From assembly GCA_943737045.1 (NCBI GenBank), contig CALSFV010000299.1, positions 304,501 through 368,500 of the forward strand: 64,000 nt of DNA. The letters are read 5' to 3'. Below are positions 53,982 to 64,000 of the stretch, piece after piece. The position numbers and the translations under genes are program-made. Position 1 is the first letter of the stretch; each line of letters begins with the position of its first letter. The notes under the pieces are model-generated. The model searched no databases and was not told the origin of the DNA. It saw only the letters and a list, made by a program, of their open reading frames with translations. Source of the stretch: Parapristionchus giblindavisi (taxonomy: Eukaryota; Nematoda; Chromadorea; Rhabditida; Diplogasteridae).

Positions 53982-56900
53982 AATCACCTTTACGAATGGG
54001 AGGAGTCGGGTGGACGACAATCGGCAATTGGAAGTGAGAAGAGACGAGCGAGAGAAGAGGAGGAGAAGAGAAGAAGAAGAATGGAGGAAGAGGAACGAGA
54101 GAGACGAAGAGAGGAGGAGGAAGAGGAACGAGAGAGACGAAGAGAGGAGGAGGAAGAGGAACGAGAGAGACGAAGAGAGGAGGAGGAAGAGGAACGAGAG
54201 AGACGAAGAGAGGAGGAGGAAGAGGAACGAGAGAGACGAAGAGGGGAGGAGGAAGAGGAACGAGAGAGACGAAGAGAGGAGGAGGAAGAGGAACGAGAGA
54301 GACGAAGAGAGGAGGAGGAAGATGAACGAGAGAGACGAAGAGAGGAGGAGGAAGAGGAACGAGAGAGACGAAGAGGGGAGGAGGAAGAGGAACGAGAGAG
54401 ACGAAGAGAGGAGGACGAAGAGGAACGAGAGAGACGAAGAGAGGAGGAGGAAGAGGAACGAGAGAGACGAAGAGAGGAGGAGGAAGAGGAACGAGAGAAA
54501 CGAAGAGAGGAGGACGAAGAGGAACGAGAGAGACGAAGAGAGGAGGAGGAAGAGGAACGAGAGAGACGAAGAGAGGAGGAGGAAGAGGAACGAGAGAAAC
54601 GAAGAGAGGAGGAGGAAGAGGAACGAGAGAGACGAAGAGAGGAGGAGGAAGAGGAACGAGAGAGACGAAGAGAGGAGGAGGAAGAGGAACGAGAGAAACG
54701 AAGAGAGGAGGAGGAAGAGGAACGAGAGAGACGAAGAGAGGAGGAGGAAGAGGAACGAGAGAGACGAAGAGAGGAGGAGGAAGAGGAACGAGAGAGGAAG
54801 AGAGGAGGAAGAAGAGGAACGAGAGAGACGAAGAGAGGAGGAGGAAGAGGAACGAGAGAGACGAAGAGAGGAGGAGGAAGAGGAACGAGAGAGACGAAGA
54901 GAGGAGGAGGAAGAGGAACGAGAGAGACGAAGAGAGGAGGAGGAAGAGGAACGAGAGAGACGAAGAGGGGAGGAGGAAGAGGAACGAGAGAGACGAAGAG
55001 AGGAGGACGAAGAGGAACGAGAGAGACGAAGAGAGGAGGACGAAGAGGAACGAGAGAGACGAAGAGAGGAGGAGGAAGATGACCGAGAGAAACGAAGAGA
55101 GGAGGAGGAAGAGGAACGAGAGAGACGAAGAGAGGAGGAGGAAGAGGAACGAGAGAGACGAAGAGAGGAGGAGGAAGAGGAACGAGAGAAACGAAGAGAG
55201 GAGGAGGAAGAGGAACGAGAGAAACGAAGAGAGGAGGACGAAGAGGAACGAGAGAGACGAAGAGAGGAGGAGGAAGAGGAACGAGAGAGACGAAGAGAGG
55301 AGGAGGAAGAGGAACGAGAGAGACGAAGAGAGGAGGAGGAAGAGGAACGAGAGAAACGAAGAGAGGAGGAGGAAGAGGAACGAGAGAGACGAAGAGAGGA
55401 GGAGGAAGAGGAACGAGAGAAACGAAGAGAGGAGGACGAAGAGGAACGAGAGAGACGAAGAGAGGAGGAGGAAGAGGAACGAGAGAGACGAAGAGAGGAG
55501 GAGGAAGAGGAACGAGAGAAACGAAGAGAGGAGGAGGAAGAGGAACGAGAGAGACGAAGAGAGGAGGAGGAAGAGGAACGAGAGAGACGAAGAGAGGAGG
55601 AGGAAGAGGAACGAGAGAAACGAAGAGAGGAGGAGGAAGAGGAACGAGAGAGACGAAGAGAGGAGGAGGAAGAGGAACGAGAGAGACGAAGAGAGGAGGA
55701 GGAAGAGGAACGAGAGAGGAAGAGAGGAGGAAGAAGAGGAACGAGAGAGACGAAGAGAGGAGGAGGAAGAGGAACGAGAGAGACGAAGAGAGGAGGAGGA
55801 AGAGGAACGAGAGAGACGAAGAGAGGAGGAGGAAGAGGAACGAGAGAGACGAAGAGAGGAGGAGGAAGAGAGAGAGACGAAGAGGGGAGGAGGAAGAGGA
55901 ACGAGAGAGACGAAGAGAGGAGGACGAAGAGGAACGAGAGAGACGAAGAGAGGAGGACGAAGAGGAACGAGAGAGACGAAGAGAGGAGGAGGAAGAGAGA
56001 ACGAGAGAGACGAGAGACGAGGAGGAGAGGAAGAGGAACGAGAGAGACGAAGAGAGGAGGAGGAAGAGGAACGAGAGAAACGAAGAGAGGAGGAGGAAGA
56101 GGAACGAGAGAGACGAAGAGAGGAGGAGGAAGAGGAACGAGAGAAACGAAGAGAGGAGGACGAAGAGGAACGAGAGAGACGAAGAGAGGAGGAGGAAGAG
56201 GAACGAGAGAGACGAAGAGAGGAGGAGGAAGAGGAACGAGAGAAACGAAGAGAGGAGGAGGAAGAGGAACGAGAGAGACGAAGAGAGGAGGAGGAAGAGG
56301 AACGAGAGAGACGAAGAGAGGAGGAGGAAGAGGAACGAGAGAAACGAAGAGAGGAGGAGGAAGAGGAACGAGAGAGACGAAGAGAGGAGGAGGAAGAGGA
56401 ACGAGAGAGACGAAGAGAGGAGGAGGAAGAGGAACGAGAGAGGAAGAGAGGAGGAAGAAGAGGAACGAGAGAGACGAAGAGAGGAGGAGGAAGAGGAACG
56501 AGAGAGACGAAGAGAGGAGGAGGAAGAGGAACGAGAGAGACGAAGAGAGGAGGAGGAAGAGGAACGAGAGAGACGAAGAGAGGAGGAGGAAGAGGAACGA
56601 GAGAGACGAAGAGGGGAGGAGGAAGAGGAACGAGAGAGACGAAGAGAGGAGGACGAAGAGGAACGAGAGAGACGAAGAGAGGAGGACGAAGAGGAACGAG
56701 AGAGACGAAGAGAGGAGGAGGAAGAGGAACGAGAGAAACGAAGAGAGGAGGAGGAAGAGGAACGAGAGAGACGAAGAGAGGAGGAGGAAGAGGAACGAGA
56801 GAGACGAAGAGAGGAGGAGGAAGAGGAACGAGAGAAACGAAGAGAGGAGGAGGAAGAGGAACGAGAGAGACGAAGAGAGGAGGAGGAAGAGGAACGAGAG

Positions 56901-58214
56901 AGACGAAGAGAGGAGGAGGAAGAGGAACGAGAGAGGAAGAGAGGAGGAAGAAGAGGAACGAGAGAGACGAAGAGAGGAGGAGGAAGAGGAACGAGAGAGA
57001 CGAAGAGAGGAGGAGGAAGAGGAACGAGAGAGACGAAGAGAGGAGGAGGAAGAGGAACGAGAGAGACGAAGAGAGGAGGAAGAAGAGGAACGAGAGAGAC
57101 GAAGAGAGGAGGAGGAAGAGGAACGAGAGAGACGAAGAGAGGAGGAGGAAGAGGAACGAGAGAGACGAAGAGAGGAGGAGGAAGAGGAACGAGAGAGACG
57201 AAGAGAGGAGGAGGAAGAGGAACGAGAGAGACGAAGAGAGGAGGAGGAAGAGGAACGAGAGATAAGAAGAGAGGAGGAGGAAGAGGAACGAGAGAGACGA
57301 AGAGAGGAGGAGGAAGAGGAACGAGAGAGACGAAGAGAGGAGGAGGAAGAGGAACGAGAGAGACGAAGAGAGGAGGAGGAAGAGGAACGAGAGAGACGAA
57401 GAGAGGAGGAGGAAGAGGAACGAGAGAGACGAAGAGAGGAGGAGGAAGAGGAACGAGAGAGACGAAGAGAGGAGGAGGAAGAGGAACGAGAGAGACGAAG
57501 AGAGGAGGAGGAAGAGGAACGAGAGAGTCGAAGAGAGGAGGAGGAAGAGGAACGAGAGAGCCGAAGAGAGGAGGAGGAAGAGGAACGGGAGAGCCGAAGA
57601 GAGGAGGAGGAAGAGGAACGGGAGAGCCGAAGAGAGGAGGAGGAAGAGGAACGGGAGAGCCGAAGAGGGGAGGAGGAAGAGGAACGAGAGAGCCGAAGAG
57701 AGGAGGAGGAAGAGGAACGAGAGAGACGAAGAGAGGAGGAGAAAGAGGAACAAGAGAGACGAAGAGAGGAGGAGGAAGAGGAACGAGAGAGACGAAGAGA
57801 GGAGGAGGAAGAGGAACGAGAGAGACGAAGGGAGGAGGAGGAAGAGGAAGGAGAGAGACGAAGGGAGGAGGAGGAAGAGGAACGGGAGAGCCGAAGAGAG
57901 GAGGAGGAAGAGGAACGGGAGAGACGAAGAGAGGAGGAGGAAGAGGAACGAGAGAGACGAAGGGAGGAGGAGGAAGAGGAAGGAGAGAGACGAAGGGAGG
58001 AGGAGGAAGAGGAACGAGAGAGACGAAGAGAGGAGGAGGAAGAGGAACGAGAGAGACGAAGAGAGGAGGAGGAAGAGGAACGAGAGAGACGAAGAGGGGA
58101 GGAGGAAGAGGAACGAGAGAGCCGAAGAGAGGAGGAGGAAGAGGAACGAGAGAGACGAAGAGAGGAGGAGAAAGAGGAACGAGAGAGACGAAGAGATGAG
58201 GAGGAACATGACAG
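53982..58214 (+). pseudogene. Arg/Glu-repeat exon 14, copy B, expanded and frame-broken
   Basis: Acceptor ATTCAG, donor GTTCGT, 4,233 bp. The exon opens with a unique segment ('NHLYEWEESGGRQSAIGSEK') and then some 125 Arg/Glu units. Read from the acceptor, the Glu-rich frame lasts to about 54,790, where a 31-bp unit shifts it into a Gly/Arg/Thr frame (GGRRGTRETKR), which stops at 55,082. The ending expected before the donor (DEEEHDR) is in another frame, and the exon length is 3n while copy A has 3n+2. So this copy does not encode one continuous protein as given. An assembly error in a long repeat could produce the same picture. Confidence 0.7.
54085..58195 (+). repeat. 33-bp minisatellite, copy B, with higher-order structure
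   Basis: Around 125 units of the same 33-bp consensus as at 18 kb. Shorter, frame-changing units with 'GAGAGAGGAAGAGAGGAGGA' occur near 54,793, 55,715, 56,437 and 56,934. Irregular units lie at about 55,868 and 55,995. Blocks around the short units repeat with the same unit order, indicating duplication of many units at once. From about 57,530 on, units with AGAGCCG and AGGGAGGAG variants mark a different sub-array. Because no stop word occurs in the consensus, most frames on both strands stay open for long distances. Confidence 0.95.
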
Positions 58215-58479
58215 GTTCGTTGCCATTATTAGTGATAATTAAATGCACAAATAGAGGGTTTTATTAATATTAAAATTAAGTAATGTTATAAAAAGTAAAA
58301 TTAATAATGTGTCGTATGGAGTTTCGCGCTATAGGCTGTGTTTCGGCGCTGGATTCAAGACACCGCAATAAATACAGGGTGGGGATTAATTATTGTGACA
58401 CCGTAAAAACGAAATATTTTTTTCCAAAAAAATCGAGTTCCGTTCAAACATTTACCTGATAGTCTTCAGCCATCTGGAA

Positions 58480-59540
58480 ATATAATAAAACAATAATATC
58501 CCGATTCTGCCTCCATTGGTCTTGGTGAGGTCATTGAGAAGGGAGAGGTACGCGTTCGTCAAAACATGGAGGTAGGTGGTGTCCATCTTCGACCACTCCG
58601 CCTACAAGGCTTTCTTCACGGACCCAAGATTTGGGTGGGGAGTAGCGCAGGACCTACCCTCCAAGGTGCATCACACTAAGTAGACCAGGGAACTGAGATC
58701 GGGCGAGGAGGCAGCCACAAAACTCCTCGAGTGAAGCCGAGAAACTGCGCCTTTCACCGCGCCTTAAAGATGGAGGACCTCGAATGTCTATGCAAATACG
58801 TAATGTATCATTTGTGCAAGGGATAAGTGGTATGCAAGAAATTATTGTGGCCAGTCATCTATCCCTTGGTGTAGTGGTAAATGTGCTGTCTAGTTAGCGC
58901 AACGTCGCGGGTTCGAAACCTATTGCCGAACTTTCTTATTTTCAAAATTTCGCGCCTTTGCCTGTACATCAAGCATGATTCATTCATGATTCTAGCGATC
59001 AATAAGCTGAATTAGCATAAAATAATCTATGTACTCTATGCAGAATAACTTTTGCTATATTTCTGTCTTCACAGTTTGTTCACGAAAATATTCGCCGGAC
59101 ACCACCTTTAACGAACTTTGCCATATAAACTGACGCTCCATCATGCTCTAAGGCCCACGAAGAATTTCCGAAGTGGGAACGGCTCCATGGGAGCTGGGTG
59201 TCCTTGACTATCTTCTGTAAGTAGCATGCTTTTTGATCTTGGCGCCAGGAGTCACAAAAACCAGGTGTGTCTTTACGGAGTTGCACGTCCTGGTTAAAAC
59301 CATTAGTTTATAAGGCTTGGGAGGTGGTATGGACAATCCGACCATTGCAGTGAACAAGCTGAGGGTCCGTAGTAAGCACTCGGTTACTCTGGGGAATATA
59401 GGTGGCTTGCACGATGAACAGCTTCTCATCGGAGATCACGATCATGAGGGTCTACCCTACCCGCGTGTATTGAGAGAGGCGTACCCCTCCCGTCTCAAGG
59501 ACGTCATCAAGCTCAATGGAGGCAGAATCGGGCAATGATT
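58480..59540 (-). pseudogene. mariner transposase relic
   Basis: Minus-strand pieces in family order. 'SDEKLFIVQATYIPQSNRVL' contains the first catalytic Asp region. 'VQLRKDTPGFCDSWRQDQKA' and 'TQLPWSRSHFGNSSWALEHD' follow, then GAS at the second Asp (normally Q-D-G-A-P). After a break comes 'PDLSSLVYLV', and after an in-frame stop 'CATPHPNLGSVKKALWAEWS'. The last pieces correspond to SPDLNP and the C-terminal helices. Stops, frameshifts and a foreign insert of about 250 bp between the second and third catalytic parts make it inactive. Confidence 0.85.
58858..58927 (+). ncRNA. tRNA-like sequence inside the mariner relic
   Basis: A-box-like 'TTGGTGTAGTGGTAAATG' and exact B-box 'GGTTCGAAACC', 70 nt in total, placed in the part of the mariner that does not align to transposase. 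Flanks show no clear inverted ends. It could be the head of a tRNA-derived SINE. Confidence 0.6.
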
Positions 59541-60871
59541 GTTTTATTGTATTCCCAGATGTTTGAAGATTATTTGGTATACATTAGAATGGAACTAGAT
59601 TTTTTTGAAAAAAATATATTCCGTTTTATACGGTGTCACAATAACTAATCCCCATCCTGTAAATACCGGTTGTTTTTCTTCCAGGAAGAGGAGAGACGAG
59701 GAGGAGGAGAGACGACGAAGGGAAGAGGAGGAGAAGAATGAGATGGTGTTCAAGGAGGCTATCAGTAGAATGCAACCATTCGATCACTTGTTCAATTCGA
59801 GAGGTGATTTTATTTATTTTTGTATTTATTCCATCAAATATGTATGCTCATGAGCATATTATTGGAAAAGGGAAGAGGTCATTCATATTCTCATTTTATC
59901 TTACTCCTGAGGTTTTTAATAGGGATAATAATAATAATAATAATCTTTATCACATTCGCACATTAAGAGGCATGCTCCCTAAGACTCGATCATATTCGAC
60001 CACCCCCGGACACGTGCGCTAGCAATGGGAACTGGGGGTCCATACTTGGGTGTTAGGAGTGTCACCGGCCCTGATTACACAAAACAGCAGAAATTTCCTG
60101 TTTGTGCCCTCAGGCTATTAGAAAAATTAATTTAAGTGCAAAAACGTTTAAAAATCATAATTTCTCAAATTGTTGAGATAAATTCCAAATATCATTTGCG
60201 ATGCGTCTAGGGTGCACAGAGCTTGCTAATTCACTATTAGCATCGAATGTGCGTTGATTCCTAAACCACTTTTTTTACTTAAAATTTTTGTTTTTTCGGA
60301 CAAATTATTGCTTGTTGTAGATTGCTGCAAAGATTTCCGACCAGGTATTGTAGCCTAAGCAATTCTGCATTGATTTCACTTAAAACCGGGTTCTTCCCGT
60401 TAGACCATCTTGCCGAAATTTTCGCTCGAATTTCCGTCATCGATGGTTTTCCCGAACAAATGTATTTTCCAAACGTATTTTCCAAACGATTGGTGCGGAA
60501 TTGTGGTCTACACAAGGTTTCGAAGTGAGGCCAGTCAAATGACACAAGAAGCCCATCACTTGGATCAATTTGAAAATTTCGATTTTCATGACCCGGGGGT
60601 CATGGTCTGAAAATTTTCAAAATTTCTCAAGTTTGAAATGTTTTCATTTCTGCGGCTTATTGTGAAGTATTGATGCTGTGAATAATATTTATCCAATGCT
60701 CAATGGCTGATCTATCCTTTCAACCATTTTTTTGAAAATTTTCATTCTGATTGCGTGCGAAAAATCAGAATTGTGTTTGAATCAGTTTCCAACTTGCTTT
60801 CTGTAACATTCTGTCATAGTACTATACAATATACATAATCAATATGAGAATTGTTCATTTTCGAAAATTCA
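59393..60871 (+). repeat. palindrome 2, left arm (part within the window)
   Basis: Mirror of 61,072-64,000. 59,393 pairs with 64,000, the last base, so the true arm may reach further left. Identity is high but not perfect (for example a missing GCT codon and several point changes), roughly 96-97 per cent in stretches I compared. Confidence 0.92.
59685..59803 (+). CDS. exon 15, end of the charged region
   Basis: Acceptor TTCCAG, donor GTGATT. Phase 2 start fits the end of exon 14 (AG+G = Arg). It reads 'KRRDEEERRRREEEEKNEMV', then 'FKEAISRMQPFDHLFNSR'. The first half continues the charged helix; the second half looks globular. I do not recognise it outside this locus. In the TMEM131 order it would lead to exon 16, but it ends in phase 1 while exon 16 needs phase 2, so another exon would be required. 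Confidence 0.6.
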
Positions 60872-61071
60872 GAAAATTAAATTTGAGTGCCTACTTTCAC
60901 GGTAAATTTTTGAAATATTGCAGTTTGTCGACTCGAATGCTGCGACAATGAGCAAATGACAATGACAATGTGAAGTTTCACGATGAGTAAACATAGTAGA
61001 ACTGAAATCCCGGCATTTGGCTCACTTTTGAAAAATCGATTTCCATGACCCCGGGTTCATGGCAAAAAAAT
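60872..61071. other. spacer of palindrome 2
   Basis: 200 bp, AT-rich, no feature. The tetramer-like run 'CAAATGACAATGACAATG' is present. Confidence 0.7.
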
Positions 61072-61979
61072 TGAATTTTCGAAAATGAACGATTTTCAAA
61101 TTGATTATGTATATTGTAAAGTACTATGACAGAATGTTACAGAAATCAAGTTGGAAACTGATTCAAACACAATTCTGATTTTTCGCACGCAATCAGAATG
61201 AAAATTTTCAAAAAATTGGTTGAAAGGATAGATCAGCCATTGAGCATTGGATGAATATTATTCACATCATTGGTACTTCACAATAAGCCGCATAAATGAA
61301 AACATTTCAAACTTGAGAAATTTCGAAATTTTCGGACCATGACCCCCGGGTCATGAAAATCGAAATTTTCAAATTGATCCAAGTGATGGGCTTCTTGTGT
61401 CATTTGACTGGCCTCACCTCGAAACTTTGTGTAGACCACAATTCCGCACCAATCGTTTGGAAAATACGTTTGGAAAATACATTTGTTCGGGAAAACCATC
61501 GATGACGGAAATTCGAGCGAAAATTTCGGCAAGATGGTCTAACGGGAAGAACCCGGTTTTAAGTGAAATCAATGCAGAATTGCTTAGGCTACAATACCTG
61601 GTCGGAAATCTTTGCAGCAATCTACAACAAGCAATAATTTGTCCGAAAAAACAAAAATTTTAAGTAAAAAAAGTGGTTTAGGAATCAACGCACATTCGAT
61701 GCTAATAGTGAATTAGCAAGCTCTGTGCACCCTAGACGCATCGCAAATGATATTTGGAATTTATCTCAACAATTTGAGAAATTATGATTTTTAAACGTTT
61801 TTGCACTTAAATTAATTTTTCTAATAGCCTGAGGGCACAAACAGGAAATTTCTGCTGTTTTGTGTAATAAGGGCCGGTGACACTCCTAACACCCAAGTAT
61901 GGACCCCCAGTTCCCATTGCTAGCGCACGTGTCCGGGGGTGGTCGAGTCTTAATGACCATCTCTCTTAATAGGGATATA

Positions 61980-63418
61980 CAGTGTAGCCAAAAAGTCATC
62001 GGACACTTTTTCATTTTTTTATAACTTTTGATCCAGGAAAGTAATCAAGCTGATCTTTTGAGTCAATGTACAGAATTTATCAAGGGATACAACCATGATG
62101 TGTTGGTGTAATTAAATTAGTTCACTATTGCATAGCAATGACGCTATCGAAATACACTTTTTTGAAAATTTACATTTCTTTGGTGAAGGGCCCTGTTCTT
62201 CTGAAACATTGTGAGAGTGGAGACACTCAGTAGGGCTGTACACTCACACAATCCGGAATGGCTCCGACTCCGATTTCAAGCTGCAGCACGATCGCAACTT
62301 TGACCCCGAAACTTTATAACTCAGCTTCTAGATGTGCTATCGACCCGTTCTAAGTGCTGAAATGATGCTAGTGGCGAGTAATGTTTATCCCCAGATTAAG
62401 GTAGTCCTAGCTCGCCATTTGCCCTCAGGGCAAAAAATAATTTTTTTGGGGGAAGACCTGATTTTGACACCCCACCGTTCAGAGGGCGGGTCTTCTAAAA
62501 TTATGGTTCCTTCGCAAGCAGCTTAGCAATGTATCATATATTTACTTCCCTTATCTTGGTTTAGTTCCGATTCCTTTCAGACGCGTAGAAAAATTTATGC
62601 TGAGGTCTACTCGGTTTCGGCGATCAAAGATCAAAATACAAAGATCAAAGATCAGAGTTCAGCAATAGTGTAAAAACGTTTGCGAACATCTCTAACATGC
62701 ATATGTGCTTTACAAATAAGAGATTTCATCAATAGCGGCCCAGGAACTAGAGCAGTAAGAGAGAAAGCGCAAGAGCGGGCACCGAGTAGACCTCAGCACC
62801 ACTTTTGCTAAGGGTCTGAAAGGAATCAGAACTCAACCAAAATAAGGGAAATAAATATATGATACATTGCTAAGCTGCTTGCGAAGGAACCATAATTTTA
62901 GAAGACCCGCCCTCTGAACGGTGGGGTGTCAAAATCAGGTCTTCCCCCAAAAAAAATTATTTTTTGCCCTGAGGGCAAATGGCGAGCTAGGACTACCTTA
63001 ATCTGGGGATAAACATTACTCGCCACTAGCATCATTTCAGCACTTAGAACGGGTCGATAGCACATCTAGAAGCTGAGTTATAAATTTTCGGGGTCAAAGT
63101 TGCGATCGTGCTGCAGCTTGAAATCGGAGTCGGAGCCATTCCGGATTGTGTGAGTGTACAGCCCTACTGAGTGTCTCCACTCTCACAATGTTTCAGAAGA
63201 ACAGGGCCCTTCACCAAAGAAATGTGAATTTTCAAAAAAGTGTATTTCGATAGCGTCATTGCTATGCAACAGTGAACTAATATAATTACACCAATACATC
63301 ATGGCTGTATCCCTTGATAAATTCTCTACATTGACTCAAAAGATCAGCTTGATTGCTTTCCTGGATCAAAAGTTATAAAAAAATGAAAAAAGTGTCCGAT
63401 GACTTTTAGGCTACACTG
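61980..63418. mobile_element. foldback Tc1-like element 3, one arm only
   Basis: 'CAGTGTAGCCAAAAAGTCAT' at the left and its complement at the right, arms of about 600 bp, TA on both sides, no protein. Same family as 18,897-20,699 but without the nested MITE. Outside it a further inverted 10 bp (TAGGGATATA / TATATCCCTA) is flanked by TTAA (61,966-61,969, 63,429-63,432). The left arm of the palindrome has a single TTAA at the site, so the unit that inserted spans 61,970-63,428. Confidence 0.85.
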
Positions 63419-63591
63419 TATATCCCTATTAATGTGCGAATGTGATAAAGATTATTATTATTATTATTATCCCTATTAAAAACCTCAGGAGTAAGATAAA
63501 ATGAGAATATGAATGACCTCTTCCCTTTTCCAATAATATGCTCATGAGCATACATATTTGATGGAATAAATACAAAAATAAATAAAATCAC

Positions 63592-63707
63592 CTCTCTAAT
63601 TGAACAAGTGATCGAATGGTTGCATTCTACTGATCTCCTTGAACACCATCTCATTCTTCTCCTCCTCTTCCCTTCGTCGTCTCTCCTCCTCCTCGTCTCT
63701 CCTCTTC
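63592..63707 (-). pseudogene. exon 15, inverted copy with stop
   Basis: Matches 59,685-59,803 with one codon deleted (GCT) and TCG changed to TAG near the end (FN-stop), so this copy is broken. Splice sites are kept. Confidence 0.8.
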
Positions 63708-63732
63708 CTGGAAGAAAAACAACCGGTATTTA

Positions 63733-64000
63733 CAGGATGGGGATTAATTATTGTGACACCGTATAAAACGGAATATCTTTTTTTTCAAAAAAATCTAGTT
63801 CCATTCTAATGTATACCAAATAATCTTCAAACATCTGGGAATACAATAAAACAATCATTGCCCGATTCTGCCTCCATTGGGCTTGATGACGTCCTTGAGA
63901 CGGGAGTGGTACGCCTCTCTCAATACACGCGGGTAGGGTAGACCCTCATGATCGTGTTCTCCGATGAGAAGCTGTTCATCGTGCAAGCCACCTATATTCC
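63733..64000. mobile_element. mariner-type transposon 2, inverted partial copy
   Basis: Starts 'CAGGATGGGGATTAATTATT' after TA and matches the right part of 58,375-59,659 in inverted orientation. It is cut by the window end. Confidence 0.85.

Larger units (their letters stand above)
58375..59659. mobile_element. mariner-type transposon 2
   Basis: Ends 'CAGGGTGGGGATTAATTATT' and 'AATAACTAATCCCCATCCTG' are inverted, TA on both sides, 1,285 bp. It lies in the intron between exons 14 and 15. Part of another copy, in mirror position, starts at 63,733 and leaves the window. Its ends are unlike those of mariner 1. Confidence 0.9.
61072..64000 (-). repeat. palindrome 2, right arm, running off the window
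   Basis: Reverse complement of the left arm with a 1.46-kb insertion (61,970-63,428). It contains the inverted copy of exon 15 and the beginning of an inverted mariner 2. Confidence 0.92.

Noticed and set aside
53982..58214. CRISPR array because of regular 33-bp repeats
   Set aside because: The repeats are directly adjacent, without unique spacers, and the surrounding DNA is animal-like.
53607..58248. Open frames of more than 1,400 codons on the minus strand (Ser/Leu/Arg-rich) and in further plus frames
   Set aside because: They are products of the 33-bp repeat, whose consensus has no stop in most frames of either strand. Splice sites and the flanking exons support only the plus strand.
59317..59538. 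Plus-strand frame 'MGGGMDNPTIAVNKLRVRSK'
   Set aside because: It is antisense to the mariner transposase relic, where the minus strand shows the conserved SDEK motif.

Overview
This is eukaryotic DNA, almost certainly from an animal. The coding sequence is split into short exons with GT..AG introns and TTTCAG/TTGCAG-type acceptors. The one recognisable host gene is a homologue of the animal ER membrane protein TMEM131. The transposons are Tc1/mariner, hAT, RTE/CR1-like LINEs and an LTR retroelement. The Tc1/mariner load, the short pyrimidine-AG acceptors and the intronic TACTGTAG/TACGGTAG octamers fit a nematode best, but that is inference. No bacterial or viral gene and no CRISPR array was seen.

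Layout. 1-3.6 kb is a degenerate array built around TACTGTAG. 3.6-14 kb holds no convincing gene and is packed with small inverted-repeat elements (MITEs) of at least six families. 14.46-14.91 kb is the 3' part of a small AT-rich gene that I do not recognise. From 15.4 kb to the end the window is dominated by broken, duplicated and re-ordered pieces of a TMEM131-like gene. Copy A lies at 17.5-42 kb and copy B at 48-60 kb. Further single-exon fragments occur, including a set on the minus strand at 26.5-27.0 kb. I number the exons 1-21 by matching copies and the known order of the TMEM131 protein. Copy A holds exons 13-14, then 1, 3-9 and 16-21. Copy B holds 1-4 and 9-15. Neither is complete, and several exons carry frameshifts, stops or transposons, so most copies look like pseudogenes unless the assembly is wrong.

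Exon 14 is a 33-bp minisatellite that encodes an 11-residue Arg/Glu repeat. It has about 27 units in copy A, where it is an intact exon, and about 125 units in copy B, where 31-bp units change the reading frame.

Two large palindromes interrupt the locus. The first (42,084-46,537) has arms of exactly equal length that look identical, except for a 489-bp MITE in one arm. The second is centred near 60.97 kb and runs past the end of the window. It has a 1.4-kb foldback element in one arm only.

Mobile elements are unusually readable because duplicated copies supply empty sites. There is a young non-autonomous LTR element (38,656-41,941, 5-bp target duplication, LTRs differing at one visible base). 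A hAT element with an 8-bp target duplication sits inside exon 8. Two mariner elements carry decayed transposase, and there are four Tc1-like elements, at least three with very long inverted repeats. Three TIR-bounded elements carry a tRNA-like core with A-box and B-box motifs, a combination worth a closer look. If any TMEM131 product is made here, it would act at the ER membrane in collagen export. The rest of the window records how that locus was duplicated, inverted and colonised.
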